Shown in pieces: positions 17,637-26,025 of a stretch of 64,000 bases of DNA; the first letter of the stretch is position 1, and every line of letters starts with the position of its first letter. The DNA is from Hyphomicrobium sp. (GTDB taxonomy: Bacteria; Pseudomonadota; Alphaproteobacteria; Rhizobiales; Hyphomicrobiaceae): positions 1 to 64,000 of the forward strand of contig NZ_WBUE01000019.1 of assembly GCF_009026145.1 (NCBI RefSeq). Reading direction: 5' to 3'. The notes under the pieces were generated by a model. The model was not told the DNA's origin. It worked only from the letters and a program-made list of their open reading frames with translations, and made no database searches. Made by a program: the position numbers and the translations under genes.

Positions 17637-17813
17637 ATGGCAGGGACGAAAACCGATCAGTCCAAGGAAGTCGGCGGCTTCAACCCCGAGCGGCGCAAGG
17701 AAAAGCCCAAAAAACAGGTCGGGCCGGCGCCCACCGACGATCCGCGCCACAAGGCCACTCCCGATCTCAAGGACAAGATCGAAGAGAAGACCACCAAGCT
17801 GCCGCCTGATTGA
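17637..17813 (+). CDS. Small highly charged stress protein, 58 residues
   Basis: A short gene with AGGAGA 7 bases before its ATG. The product is hydrophilic, with a Lys/Pro/Asp-rich middle (RRKEKPKKQVGPAP, DDPRHKATPDLKDKIEEK) and no hydrophobic segment, so probably soluble and disordered. It directly follows an EcfG-type promoter and precedes the LigD-like gene by 116 bases on the same strand. I do not recognise a named family. Many general stress genes of alphaproteobacteria are small charged proteins like this. Confidence 0.7.
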   Translation: MAGTKTDQSKEVGGFNPERRKEKPKKQVGPAPTDDPRHKATPDLKDKIEEKTTKLPPD

Positions 17814-17929
17814 AGCGCCAACCCGAAGCAGCGCGCCGGCGCGCGAATGATTAAACTGTAGCGGGCAAAGTAAACCCGGCATCTCCGCAGTGCTCTAACT
17901 TCGCATCCGCAGCAGCGACGGGTGACCGC

Positions 17930-19606
17930 ATGCCAAGCAAGCTCGCCAAGTACCGGTCGAAACGCGACTTCGAGAAGACGCAGGAGCCGAGCGGAAGCGC
18001 CAAGGTCCGCAAGACCGAGTACCCGCGCTTCGTCATCCAGAAACACGACGCCTCGCGGCTCCACTACGACCTGCGGCTCGAGCACGACGGCGTGTTCAAG
18101 TCGTGGGCGGTGACCAAGGGGCCTTCGCTCAATCCCAAGGACAAGCGGCTCGCCGTCGAGGTCGAGGACCACCCGCTCGACTACGGCGACTTCGAGGGCA
18201 CGATCCCCAAAGGCGAGTACGGCGGCGGCACGGTGATGCTGTGGGACCGCGGCTACTGGCTCCCCGAGGGCAACGAAAACGTCGACGAGGCGCTACGCAA
18301 GGGCGAGCTGAAATTCGTGCTCGCCGGCGACAAGCTGCAGGGTGGCTGGGTGCTGGTGCGCATGAAGGGCGACCGCGACGGCGGCAAGCGCAACAACTGG
18401 CTTTTGATCAAGCACAAGGACCAGTGGGCATCGAGCGACGGGGACGCGGCGCTGCGCAAGGACAAGTCGGTCGCCTCCGGTCGGACGATGCAGCAGATCG
18501 CCGGCGGCAAAGGCAAGGCGCCGACGCCGTTCATGCTGGGCCGCAAGCACGCATTCAACCCGGACGCGGTATGGAACACGAGCAAGGGCGAGCCACCCGA
18601 CCCGCCGCCGGCGCGCAAACGTCGGGCGCCGCGCGAGAAGGCGGCGCGCAAAGCCGCCAAGGAGGATGCCGGGGGCGATACGCTGCTCGGCATCACCATC
18701 TCCAAGCCCGATAAGCCGCTGTGGCCGGCCGATGACGGCGAGGCGCCGGTAACCAAGCTCGAGCTCGCGCGCTATCTCGACGAGGTCGGCGACTGGATGC
18801 TGGAGCACATCGAAGGGCGTCCGTGCTCGGTCATCCGCGCCCCCGACGGCATCGACGGCGAGCGCTTCTTTCAGCGCCATGGCATGCGCGGCATGTCGGA
18901 TGAAATCGACCTCGTCAGCGTCTCCGGTGACCGTGAGCCGTACATCGAGATCGACAGCGCCGAAGGGCTGATCGCCATGGCGCAGGTGGCGGCGGTCGAA
19001 TATCACCCATGGAACTGCGCACCGTTTGCGCCGGACATACCGGGACGGCTGATCTTCGATCTCGACCCGGCACCGGACGTCGACTTCGACGAGGTCGTCG
19101 AGGCGGCAAAGGAGATGCGCGAACGGCTGGAGGCGCTGGGCCTCGTTGCCTTCTGCAAGACGACGGGCGGCAAGGGTCTGCACGTTGTCACGCCCTTGAA
19201 GGCCGGCAAGGCGAGCCGCCTCGGCTGGGACGAGGCTAAGACGTTTGCACACACGGTGTGCGCGCAGATGGCCGAGGACAGCCCCGACCGCTACCTGATC
19301 AAGATGACGAAGAAGCTGCGGGAGGGGCGCATCTTCCTCGACTACCTGCGCAACGACCGCTTCTCCACCGCGGTGGCGCCGCTGTCGCCGCGCGCGCGAC
19401 CCGGCGCGCCGGTGTCGATGCCGCTCACCTGGGTGCAGGTGCGCGCCGGGCTCGATCCAGCGCGCTTCAACATCCGCACCGCGGCCAAGCTCATCGCCAA
19501 GAGCAAGGCGTGGGAGGACTACGGCGAGGCCGAGCGGCCGCTGCACAAGGCGGTCGAGCGCCTAGTGCGCGCGCACGTGCGGACCGACCTTGCATCTGTA
19601 GAATAG
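17930..19606 (+). CDS. LigD-like DNA end-processing protein: phosphoesterase plus polymerase, no ligase domain
   Basis: A 558-residue protein from bacterial non-homologous end joining. The 3'-phosphoesterase domain fills about residues 1-175, with expected active-site residues His39, His45, Asp47 and His81 ([29 protein letters not shown]). After a basic Pro/Ala/Lys linker (about 220-247) comes the primase-like polymerase domain at about 250-550, with metal-binding Asp377 and Asp379 (FDLDP), the [11 protein letters not shown] motif and Asp471 (FLDYLRNDR). The ATP-dependent ligase domain, which in PE-Lig-Pol LigD proteins lies between these two, is missing: no KxDG nucleotidyl-lysine motif is seen. 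It must rely on a separate ligase and Ku, neither in the window. It probably shares the EcfG promoter upstream. Confidence 0.9.
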   Translation: MPSKLAKYRSKRDFEKTQEPSGSAKVRKTEYPRFVIQKHDASRLHYDLRLEHDGVFKSWAVTKGPSLNPKDKRLAVEVEDHPLDYGDFEGTIPKGEYGGGTVMLWDRGYWLPEGNENVDEALRKGELKFVLAGDKLQGGWVLVRMKGDRDGGKRNNWLLIKHKDQWASSDGDAALRKDKSVASGRTMQQIAGGKGKAPTPFMLGRKHAFNPDAVWNTSKGEPPDPPPARKRRAPREKAARKAAKEDAGGDTLLGITISKPDKPLWPADDGEAPVTKLELARYLDEVGDWMLEHIEGRPCSVIRAPDGIDGERFFQRHGMRGMSDEIDLVSVSGDREPYIEIDSAEGLIAMAQVAAVEYHPWNCAPFAPDIPGRLIFDLDPAPDVDFDEVVEAAKEMRERLEALGLVAFCKTTGGKGLHVVTPLKAGKASRLGWDEAKTFAHTVCAQMAEDSPDRYLIKMTKKLREGRIFLDYLRNDRFSTAVAPLSPRARPGAPVSMPLTWVQVRAGLDPARFNIRTAAKLIAKSKAWEDYGEAERPLHKAVERLVRAHVRTDLASVE

Positions 19607-19693
19607 CTTTGGGTTGTCGCCTGGACGCCGAGCTGCGGCTGCGGTTCCGTGCCAAGATGCATGGTGCCGGCACCAAGCTTAGGATGGCGGACC

Positions 19694-19999
19694 ATGCACC
19701 TGATCGAGATTCTGCTGCCGCTGCGCGATGCGAACGGTGAGCCGTTCCCCGCCGCCTACTACGACGAGCTGGCCGACCGCCTCACCAACGCCTTCGGCGG
19801 GGTGACGAGCTTCCTGCGTGCGCCGGCGGAAGGGCGCTGGCATGGCGGCGGGGCGACGCAGACGGAGGACATCGCGGTGATGGAGGTGATGGCGCGCAGC
19901 TTCGATCGCGAATGGTGGATGGCGCTGAAGGACGAGCTCAAGGCCAAGTTCCGGCAGGACGAGCTGATCGTGCGCTGCCAGATGGTGGAGCTGTTGTAG
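19694..19999 (+). CDS. Conserved hypothetical protein, about 101 residues
   Basis: A soluble alpha/beta-looking protein beginning MHLIEILLPLRDANGEPFP and ending DELIVRCQMVELL. The start at 19694 follows AGGATGG. It ends 2 bases before the 3-methyladenine glycosylase gene, so the two are very likely co-transcribed. No catalytic motif is evident. The strand layout suggests a ferredoxin-like small domain, which is a guess. Confidence 0.62.
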   Translation: MHLIEILLPLRDANGEPFPAAYYDELADRLTNAFGGVTSFLRAPAEGRWHGGGATQTEDIAVMEVMARSFDREWWMALKDELKAKFRQDELIVRCQMVELL

Positions 20000-20001
20000 G
20001 G

Positions 20002-20646
20002 ATGGCCAAGCGCATTGCCGCGATCGAAACGGTGCCGCCGCGCGAGCTGCGCGCGCTGCGTCTGGACGAGCTGCCGCACGCGACCGTGGCGCTCGCCAAG
20101 TTTCTGCTGGGCAAGGTCTTGGTGCGAGATAGCAAGGAGGGTCGCGTCAGCGGCCGCATCGTGGAGACGGAAGCCTATCCGCCCGGCGACCCGGCCTGCC
20201 ACGCACGCAGCGGCCGCACGGCGCGCAACGCCTCACTGTTCCTGCGTCACGGCCACATCTACGTCTATCGCGCCTACGGTACAGCCATGATGCTCAACGT
20301 TTCCAGCGAGGCCGAAGGCGTGGGCGCCGGGGTGCTGATCCGCGCCGCCGAGCCGCTCACCGGTATCGAGGTGATGCGGCGGCGGCGCGGGATCGACGAT
20401 GTCTACCGGCTGACGAAAGGTCCAGGGTGTCTCGCGCAGGCGTTCGCCGTCGATCTCGGCCTCGATGGTGTTGCGTACGATGCGGCGAATTCCTTATGGC
20501 TGGCGGACGACGGGTTTGGCGTCACGAAAGTCGGCCGCTCGGTGCGCATCGGCATCACGCGCAATGCCGACAAGCCGTGGCGCTTCTTCATCCACGGCAA
20601 CCGCTGGGTGAGCGGCCCGGCTCGGCTCAACGACGGCGCAAAGTAG
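20002..20646 (+). CDS. mpg: DNA-3-methyladenine glycosylase, AAG/MPG family
   Basis: A 214-residue monofunctional base-excision glycosylase that removes alkylated purines. The family signature is RIVETEAYPPGDPACHA, with the catalytic Glu in ETEAY, followed by GRTARNASLF and the Tyr-rich strand GHIYVYRAYGTAMMLNV. The closing KGPGCLAQAF motif (GPG-L) is also typical. The length fits the family. The frame is open further upstream, but the ATG at 20002, two bases after the previous stop, gives the conserved N-terminus. With the helicase and LigD-like protein it forms a DNA repair neighbourhood. Confidence 0.92.
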   Translation: MAKRIAAIETVPPRELRALRLDELPHATVALAKFLLGKVLVRDSKEGRVSGRIVETEAYPPGDPACHARSGRTARNASLFLRHGHIYVYRAYGTAMMLNVSSEAEGVGAGVLIRAAEPLTGIEVMRRRRGIDDVYRLTKGPGCLAQAFAVDLGLDGVAYDAANSLWLADDGFGVTKVGRSVRIGITRNADKPWRFFIHGNRWVSGPARLNDGAK

Positions 20647-20653
20647 CCGCGGC

Positions 20654-21106
20654 TCAGCTCATGCGGTGCTCGCCGGGGCTGCTCCAGTAGCGGCCGAGCG
20701 CGTTGTCGAGCGACAAGGCGCCGGCCCCGTACTTCATCAGGAACAGCAGGCACACCGCCCACACGCCGTGCGTGTCGAAGGCATTGGGGTAGACGAAGAT
20801 CTCGATAACCAGCGTCATGACGAGCAGGGCGGCGGCCGCAAAGCGCGTCAGCAGACCGGCGAACAGCAGCAGCGGCAGCGTCAGCTCGGCGGCGGTCGCC
20901 ATGTAGGCAGCGATCTCGGGCGGGATGAGCGGCAGCCGGTACTCCTCGCGGAACAGGGTGAGCGTGTTGCCGTCGGCCCAGCCTTCGAGCTTCAGGAGCC
21001 CGGAGCGGAAGAAGACAGTCCCCACCGATATGCGCGCGATATAGGCGATGAGATCGTCGGGGATGGCCTTGAAGGCGGCGATGGTCGTGTTGGCTAGGTC
21101 GCGCAT
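20654..21106 (-). CDS. DoxX-family membrane protein of the bufferin operon
   Basis: A 150-residue protein with four hydrophobic segments and the DoxX signature around RISVGTVFFRSGLLKLEGW and FVYPNAFDTHGVWAVCLLFL. DoxX proteins often accompany bufferin operons as the fourth gene, where they may act in redox coupling in the membrane. It is the last gene here, and its start (GGGAG 8 bases upstream) overlaps the end of the preceding bufC-like gene by 13 bases. Confidence 0.86.
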   Translation of the reverse strand: MRDLANTTIAAFKAIPDDLIAYIARISVGTVFFRSGLLKLEGWADGNTLTLFREEYRLPLIPPEIAAYMATAAELTLPLLLFAGLLTRFAAAALLVMTLVIEIFVYPNAFDTHGVWAVCLLFLMKYGAGALSLDNALGRYWSSPGEHRMS

Positions 21107-21939
21107 AATAGTGCTCCCTGAGGCGTTGCATCGAAACGGGGGTTGCAGGGTCGGTCAGCCGACGGGCGGACCCCGACGATGGCACCGGCGCGGAACAGTG
21201 TCGCCAGCGCGGCGGTGAGATCGAACCTGGCATCGATCTGCGCCGCCAGCTCGGCCGCCAGCTGGAGCGAATGCCCGGCGGCGAGGCCGGCAACGAAGGC
21301 GTAGGTGCCCATGCCGATGCTGAAGACGCTCACCTCGTAGAGCGGGCGTACGATCAGCACCGCCTCGGCCTGCGAGGCATCGACGGGGCGCACGCTGGCA
21401 TCGTGCGTGTTCGTCCGCCAGATGCTGAACACCGCGTGGTGCGACGCGAGCAGCGCGCACGAGGGATGCAGATCGAGCGCGGCGTCGAGGGCTTGCTCGC
21501 CGAGCCGAGCCAATGCCGCCGCATCGACGGGCCGGGCGTCGGCGGAGTGATAGACGGCGCAGATGCGCCATTCGAGGCGCGCGACGTCGGGCAGATACGG
21601 CAGCGACTGCGCGGGCGCGAACGTGGCGAGGAACGCAGCGAACTCCTCGCCGTACTCGATAAGCACCGGCGAGGTGGGCGGTGAGCGCTCGATGAACACG
21701 CGCGCCATGGCGGAAAAGAACTCGTCGCCGACGAGCCGGGCGACGACGGGGAAGCGCGCCGCAAGGCACGCGGTGAGACTGGCGAACACGTTGTTGCGAT
21801 AGATGCCGAAGCGCTTGGCGGGGGGCGCGCTGCCAGGCTTCTCGATGCCGGCGGGCAGGCCGCCGGTGCGCCATAAGAGGGCGCGGGCGAAGTCGTCCTG
21901 CTGGGCGGCAATGGAAAGGGGATGCAGATCACGCCGCAC
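21094..21939 (-). CDS. bufC: BufC/HvfC-like partner protein (DUF2063)
   Basis: A 281-residue protein with the DUF2063 DNA-binding-like N-terminal domain (QQDDFARALLWRTGG, RFGIYRNNVFASLTACLAARFPVVARLVG) and a C-terminal part linked to substrate recognition. In bufferin and methanobactin-like systems this partner delivers the precursor peptide to the MNIO oxidase. The GTG at 21939 has GAGGGGG 6 bases upstream and is preferred over the GTG at 21954. Either start overlaps the end of the upstream oxidase gene. Confidence 0.85.
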   Translation of the reverse strand: MRRDLHPLSIAAQQDDFARALLWRTGGLPAGIEKPGSAPPAKRFGIYRNNVFASLTACLAARFPVVARLVGDEFFSAMARVFIERSPPTSPVLIEYGEEFAAFLATFAPAQSLPYLPDVARLEWRICAVYHSADARPVDAAALARLGEQALDAALDLHPSCALLASHHAVFSIWRTNTHDASVRPVDASQAEAVLIVRPLYEVSVFSIGMGTYAFVAGLAAGHSLQLAAELAAQIDARFDLTAALATLFRAGAIVGVRPSADRPCNPRFDATPQGALLCAT

Positions 21940-22813
21940 GGGATGCCCCCTCACGAGGTAGCAGAATGCGTTCGGCCTTCATGGCCTCGGCATAGAGCGT
22001 GCTCCATGCGGGAATGTCGTTGTCCCATTCGATGAGCGTCGGCACCGCGCCGGCGCGGTCAATGGCGCGCGCATAAAGGCCCCACACCGCCTCGCGTACG
22101 GTGCGGTCGTGGACATCGATGAGCAGCGGGCGGCCATCGTCGTCGGCAATCTCGGCGTAGCCGGCGAGGTGAATCTCACCCACGTGCTCGACGGGGAACG
22201 CGTCGATGTAGGCGACGGGGTCGAAGCGGTGGTTGGTCGCGCAGACGAAGACGTTGTTGCAGTCGAGCAAGAGACCGCAGCCAGTGCGGCGCACGAGCTC
22301 GCCGAGGAACGCGACCTCTGACATGTCGGTATCTGCGAAGGTGATGTAGGTCGACGGGTTCTCAATGAGAACGCGGCGCCCCAACGCCTCCTGCAACTCG
22401 TCGACGTGGCGTGCGACATGCGTCAGCGTCGCTTGGTTGTAGGGCAGCGGCAGCAGGTCGTTGAGGAAGTTGCCCTCGTGTGTCGACCAGGCGAGATGCT
22501 CGGAGACCAGCCCCGGCTCGTAGCGCTTCACCAGCGCGGCTAGCTTCGCGACGTGCTCGCGGTTGAGCGGCTCGGCGCCGCCGATCGACAAGCCGACGCC
22601 GTGCAGGGACAACGGATAGCGCGCGCGCACGCGCTCCAGCACGTGATGCGGCCAGCCGCCGGCGCCCATGTAGTTTTCCGGGTGCACCTCGAACCAGCCG
22701 ATATCGGGGAAGGCATCGAGCACGTCGCGGTAGTGCTCGGGCTTGAGCCCGACCCCGGCGCGCGCCGGGATCGGGGTGGGGCCGAATTGTCCGAGCGCGT
22801 GGGCTGCAGACAT
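21929..22813 (-). CDS. bufB: BufB/HvfB MNIO-type RiPP maturase (DUF692)
   Basis: A 294-residue TIM-barrel oxidase of the multinuclear non-haem iron-dependent family. Iron-binding positions are visible: His in EVHPENYM, SEHLAWS, Glu-Asn in IENPSTY, Asp-Cys-Asn-Asn in LLDCNNVFV, His in EIHLAGY and the DVHDRTV motif. Family members modify cysteines of a small precursor into heterocycles such as thiooxazole, producing copper-binding peptides. It starts 7 bases after the precursor gene's stop and is translationally close to bufC. Confidence 0.92.
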   Translation of the reverse strand: MSAAHALGQFGPTPIPARAGVGLKPEHYRDVLDAFPDIGWFEVHPENYMGAGGWPHHVLERVRARYPLSLHGVGLSIGGAEPLNREHVAKLAALVKRYEPGLVSEHLAWSTHEGNFLNDLLPLPYNQATLTHVARHVDELQEALGRRVLIENPSTYITFADTDMSEVAFLGELVRRTGCGLLLDCNNVFVCATNHRFDPVAYIDAFPVEHVGEIHLAGYAEIADDDGRPLLIDVHDRTVREAVWGLYARAIDRAGAVPTLIEWDNDIPAWSTLYAEAMKAERILLPREGASRAA

Positions 22814-22820
22814 GGCGCGC

Positions 22821-23114
22821 TCACGACTTGGAGGGTTGCAGAGCGCCGGCGCGCGTCGAGCCGTCGGGCAGCGTGACGGTGGTCGTCAGGCAGGTGCCGG
22901 CGGGGACGTACTTCCATGCGCCCTTGTCGTAATCTGACTTGGAGGTGCCGGCGCACGAGTTGTTGCCGGTGGAGGCGCAGTCGTTCTTGCCGGCGGCGCT
23001 GATGCCGTAGCACTTTTCCTTCGCGGCATCCTCGGCCAGCGTCGCCTGCGACAGCGCGGTCACGCCGGCAATCGCGGCCACGGCCGACAGAAGTGCGGTC
23101 CTGGTATTCGCCAT
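22821..23114 (-). CDS. bufA: Bufferin-type RiPP precursor (DUF2282)
   Basis: A 97-residue secreted precursor. A signal peptide covers about residues 1-27 ([18 protein letters not shown]), and the mature part holds four Cys in the BufA1 pattern: EKCYG, KNDCAS, NNSCAG and AGTC. In characterised bufferins these Cys are modified by BufB and the peptide chelates copper in the periplasm. It heads the operon bufA-bufB-bufC-doxX. A half-conserved copy of the region's LysR-type operator lies about 80 bases upstream. Confidence 0.92.
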   Translation of the reverse strand: MANTRTALLSAVAAIAGVTALSQATLAEDAAKEKCYGISAAGKNDCASTGNNSCAGTSKSDYDKGAWKYVPAGTCLTTTVTLPDGSTRAGALQPSKS

Positions 23115-23194
23115 TGATGATCTCCGTTCGTTTGAGGGAATACGGCGCTTAGGGCGCCGACGGGTAGAAGGGTGCCGCCGCGCCCGCGCGCCGT

Positions 23195-23234
23195 GAAATG
23201 CCGGCTGGCTATGGATTCGATGCCGGGCGGCGGC
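23195..23234 (-). promoter_or_regulatory. Weak copy of the LysR-type composite operator facing bufA
   Basis: On the minus strand the downstream half is well kept: GCATCGA, then GCCA and CGGCATTTC at the same spacing as in the other sites (N20 before ATTTC). The upstream T-N11-A half is not conserved. It ends about 80 bases before the bufA start, the same distance as in the better sites. Confidence 0.5.
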
Positions 23235-23246
23235 TGGCGGCGGCCG

Positions 23247-23286
23247 ATAGCGAGGGGCTATGGATTTGAGAGAAAGGCAATATTTC
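23247..23286 (+). promoter_or_regulatory. LysR-type composite operator, site A
   Basis: ATAG-N7-CTAT-N20-ATTTC on the plus strand. The ATAG-N7-CTAT part is a T-N11-A dyad, the hallmark of LysR-family binding. It lies upstream of the small frame at 23390 and the peroxiredoxin-like genes. Confidence 0.75.
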
Positions 23287-23389
23287 CGAAATCAGCGGCG
23301 CTTCCGCATGATCCGGACATGGCGGGAAGGCTCGCAGATGAGCCACCCCCCGCTCCGCGTTTCACAGGCTCCCGCGATGGAGACAGACC

Positions 23390-23500
23390 ATGCAGACGAC
23401 GATCATCCTCACCTCGCTGCTCGGCGCCGTGCTGGCGACGACCGCCTCTATTGGTGCGCGCACCGGCTCAGCCGTCACCGCTGTGGCCGACCGGCGCTGA
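23390..23500 (+). CDS. Possible 36-residue hydrophobic peptide
   Basis: An ATG with GGAGA about 6 bases upstream opens a 36-codon frame. The product is a hydrophobic N-terminal helix (TTIILTSLLGAVLATTASIG) followed by a short polar tail ending in ADRR. It could be a small membrane or secreted peptide, or a leader. It lies 104 bases after operator site A. Support is only the ribosome site, position and composition. Confidence 0.35.
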   Translation: MQTTIILTSLLGAVLATTASIGARTGSAVTAVADRR

Positions 23501-23761
23501 TGGGAGATGCGAATACAGGAAGCAACCCGCGCAGACACGCCAACGGAACTTCAACCTCGCCAGGCGAAGATGCCGCGATTGTTCATCACGGCGACGTCTG
23601 AAGCCGCGGAAGGACTGGAAGCCGGAGCCTCGCGCCCGGCTTCCAGATCGCCTCGCGTTCACGATGTGGAGATAGGTCGGATCGCAGCAACGGGCGCCAC
23701 GAGCTAAGATCCTCGTCGCGCTCGGTTAGAGCTAGCAAGCAAGAGAACAAGGCAAGGCCCG

Positions 23762-24484
23762 GTGACCACTCCCAACACGCTCGAGCAAGCCTTTGCAGAC
23801 ATCTGCGTGATGGACGGTCCGCTGAGCCGCAAGCTGGCCGCCTATTCGCAAAAGCTACAAGAGCTCAACTTTCCCTTCGCCGAAGCCTACGACACGCTGG
23901 TCGCGCGCCTTATCGACGGCGGCATCGGCACCGGTGCGCCCAGGGTGGGCGAGGCAATGCCGCTGTTTGTACTGCCCTCCCGCACGGGCGAGCTAGTGCG
24001 GCTCGATGAGTTGCTGGCTGACGGGCCGGTGGTGATCAGCTTCAACCGCGGCCACTGGTGCCCGTTCTGCAAGATCGAGCTGCGCACCGTTGCCGCCTAC
24101 CACGCGGCGATCGCCGAGCGCGGCGGCCGGGTGGTGTCGATCCTGCCCGATCGCCAGGGCTTCCTCGGGCGGCTCGACGCCGACACGCAAGGTAAGCTGA
24201 TGATTCTCACCGACGTCGACAACGGCTATGCGCTGTCGCTTGGCCTCGTCTTGTGGCTGGGGGACCGCCTCAAGGAGCTGATGCGGGGCCGCGGCGTGCA
24301 TCTCGACCAGATCCATGGCAACGACGGCTGGTTCGTGCCGCTACCGGCAACCTTCGTCGTCGCCGCCGACGGCACCGTCGTCGCGCGCCACGTCGATCCC
24401 GACTTCCGTTTACGAATGGAAATCGACGAGATTATCGACGCGTTGCACCGCGCTGGGGCCCATAGTACGCAAAGGCATGGGTGA
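23762..24484 (+). CDS. Peroxiredoxin-like (AhpC/TSA) protein, paralogue 1
   Basis: A 240-residue thioredoxin-fold protein with an N-terminal helical extension of about 60 residues and the redox centre FNRGHWCPFCKIEL, a Cys-x-x-Cys in the peroxidatic position. The later VPLPATFVVAADGTVVARHVDPDF strand-loop is typical of the AhpC/TSA peroxiredoxin-like family. GTG start. It is first of three tandem paralogues and presumably reduces peroxides or reactive chlorine or sulfur species. The exact substrate is unknown. Confidence 0.85.
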   Translation: MTTPNTLEQAFADICVMDGPLSRKLAAYSQKLQELNFPFAEAYDTLVARLIDGGIGTGAPRVGEAMPLFVLPSRTGELVRLDELLADGPVVISFNRGHWCPFCKIELRTVAAYHAAIAERGGRVVSILPDRQGFLGRLDADTQGKLMILTDVDNGYALSLGLVLWLGDRLKELMRGRGVHLDQIHGNDGWFVPLPATFVVAADGTVVARHVDPDFRLRMEIDEIIDALHRAGAHSTQRHG

Positions 24485-24506
24485 CTTTGTCGAAGACGCT
24501 TGCACG

Positions 24507-25220
24507 ATGACCGATCCAAGCCCGCTCGAGGAGGCTTTCAGGAAGATCTGCGCCACCGAGGCGCCCTTGAGCGAGCGGCTGGCACTGCTCACCGCGGCGG
24601 TCGAGAGGCATGGGCAGCCGTTTGCTGTTGCCTACCAGACCCTCATCGACCAGCTCAAGGGTGCGGCCGCGGGGGGAACAGCCCCGGCCGTAGGGGAGCA
24701 GCTGCCGCCCTTCCTGCTCCCCGACCACACCGGGCATCTCGTCGGCCTCGACGAGCTGCTCGCCAAGGGGCCGCTGGTGGTCAGCTTCAACCGCGGCCAC
24801 TGGTGCGAGTATTGCGAGCTCGAGCTGCGCGCCTTTGCGCAAGCCCACGCCGATCTGGCTGCTCGCGGCGTGCAGGTCGTCTCGATCATGCCGGAGCGGG
24901 GGGAATACACGCGCAAAGTGCGCGCGCTGACGCACGACACCGTGACGGTGCTGTCCGACATCGACAATGGATACGCACTGGCGGTGGGGATCGTGATGTG
25001 GCTCGGCGAGAATGTGCAGGCGCTGTATCGTAAGTTCGGCATCGACATCGAGCGCTACCAGGGCAACGGGGCGTGGTTCGTGCCCATACCGGCGACCTTC
25101 GTCCTGGATCGCCAGGGGCGCATTCTCGCCCGCAAGGTCGACCCGGACTTTCGCAGCCGCATGGACATCGAAGAGATTCTAGACACGCTCGAAGTGGCAG
25201 AAGGCGAACCGCAACGCTGA
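24507..25220 (+). CDS. Peroxiredoxin-like (AhpC/TSA) protein, paralogue 2
   Basis: A 237-residue paralogue with redox centre FNRGHWCEYCELEL. The start at 24507 aligns with that of paralogue 1 (MTDPSPLEEAF versus MTTPNTLEQAF); an ATG at 24477 would overlap the preceding gene by 8 bases. The gap to the first gene is 22 bases, so co-transcription is likely. The same N-terminal helical extension and C-terminal VDPDFRSRMDIEEIL are kept. Confidence 0.85.
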   Translation: MTDPSPLEEAFRKICATEAPLSERLALLTAAVERHGQPFAVAYQTLIDQLKGAAAGGTAPAVGEQLPPFLLPDHTGHLVGLDELLAKGPLVVSFNRGHWCEYCELELRAFAQAHADLAARGVQVVSIMPERGEYTRKVRALTHDTVTVLSDIDNGYALAVGIVMWLGENVQALYRKFGIDIERYQGNGAWFVPIPATFVLDRQGRILARKVDPDFRSRMDIEEILDTLEVAEGEPQR

Positions 25221-25312
25221 GAAGTGCGTTCTGTCGAGGCAGGCGCAATTCCTCTGGCGGTTTCAACCCGCCTGGACAAAAATGAGCGGGCGTCGCGATT
25301 TCGGAGATGAAG

Positions 25313-26023
25313 ATGGCAGAACCATCGATAGCCGAAATACTCGAGGAGACGACCGAGAGGTGCCGCAACCTCGATGCGCCGCTCGCCGGGCGGCTGCAGG
25401 CCTTTGCCGACGAGGTGCGCGCCCTCAATGCCGAGTTCGCCGATACGGTCGAGCGCATGATCGACCGCCTCAAGGCGTCCGGGGCCGGCGAGAAGGCTCC
25501 CGCCCCCGGCGAGCCGATGCCGGAATTCATGCTGCCCGATCAATCCGGCCGGCTGGTCAGCCTTGCCGAGCTCATCGCCAACGGCCCCGTGGTCGTCGCC
25601 TTCCATCGCGGCCACTGGTGCCCATACTGCCGCATCACCGCCGACGCGCTGACGCGCATTCATGGTGCCGTGCAGGAGCGCGGGGCCGAACTCGTCGTCA
25701 TCACGCCCGAGATCGAGCGCTTCAACGAGGAGCTGCGGTCGGCGGTGGGCGCACGCTACCCAGTGCTGTCGGACATGGACAACGGCTACGCGCTGATGCT
25801 CAACCTGGCGTTCTACGTCGGCGACGAGAAGAAGAAGCTGATGAAGTTCGCCGGCTGGAACATCCCCCCCTACAACGCCAACGACAACTGGACGCTACCC
25901 ATTCCGGCGACGTTCGTCGTCGGCAGCGATGGGCTCGTCAAGGCGCGCCATATCGATCCGGACTACCGCAAGCGAATGGACGTCGAGGCGATCCTCGAGG
26001 CGGTCGCGGCCGCGCGCGACTGA
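25313..26023 (+). CDS. Peroxiredoxin-like (AhpC/TSA) protein, paralogue 3
   Basis: A 236-residue paralogue with redox centre FHRGHWCPYCRITAD. It is more divergent than the first two (DEKKKLMKFAGWNIPPYNAND loop). The ATG at 25313 has GGAG 6 bases upstream; the ATG two codons before is too close to that site. It ends 2 bases from the stop of the convergent LysR gene. Confidence 0.85.
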   Translation: MAEPSIAEILEETTERCRNLDAPLAGRLQAFADEVRALNAEFADTVERMIDRLKASGAGEKAPAPGEPMPEFMLPDQSGRLVSLAELIANGPVVVAFHRGHWCPYCRITADALTRIHGAVQERGAELVVITPEIERFNEELRSAVGARYPVLSDMDNGYALMLNLAFYVGDEKKKLMKFAGWNIPPYNANDNWTLPIPATFVVGSDGLVKARHIDPDYRKRMDVEAILEAVAAARD

Positions 26024-26025
26024 GC

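Larger units (their letters stand above)
23115..23761. other. Divergent control region between bufA and the peroxiredoxin genes
   Basis: No convincing long gene is seen in this 647-base stretch. It holds two operator-like elements (23195-23234 and 23247-23286) and a 36-codon reading frame at 23390. Several overlapping long frames here are Arg-rich and lack coding character. Confidence 0.6.

Noticed and set aside
23172..23675. 167-codon Arg-rich frame between bufA and the redoxins
   Set aside because: Starts within the operator zone, has no ribosome site and poor codon character.
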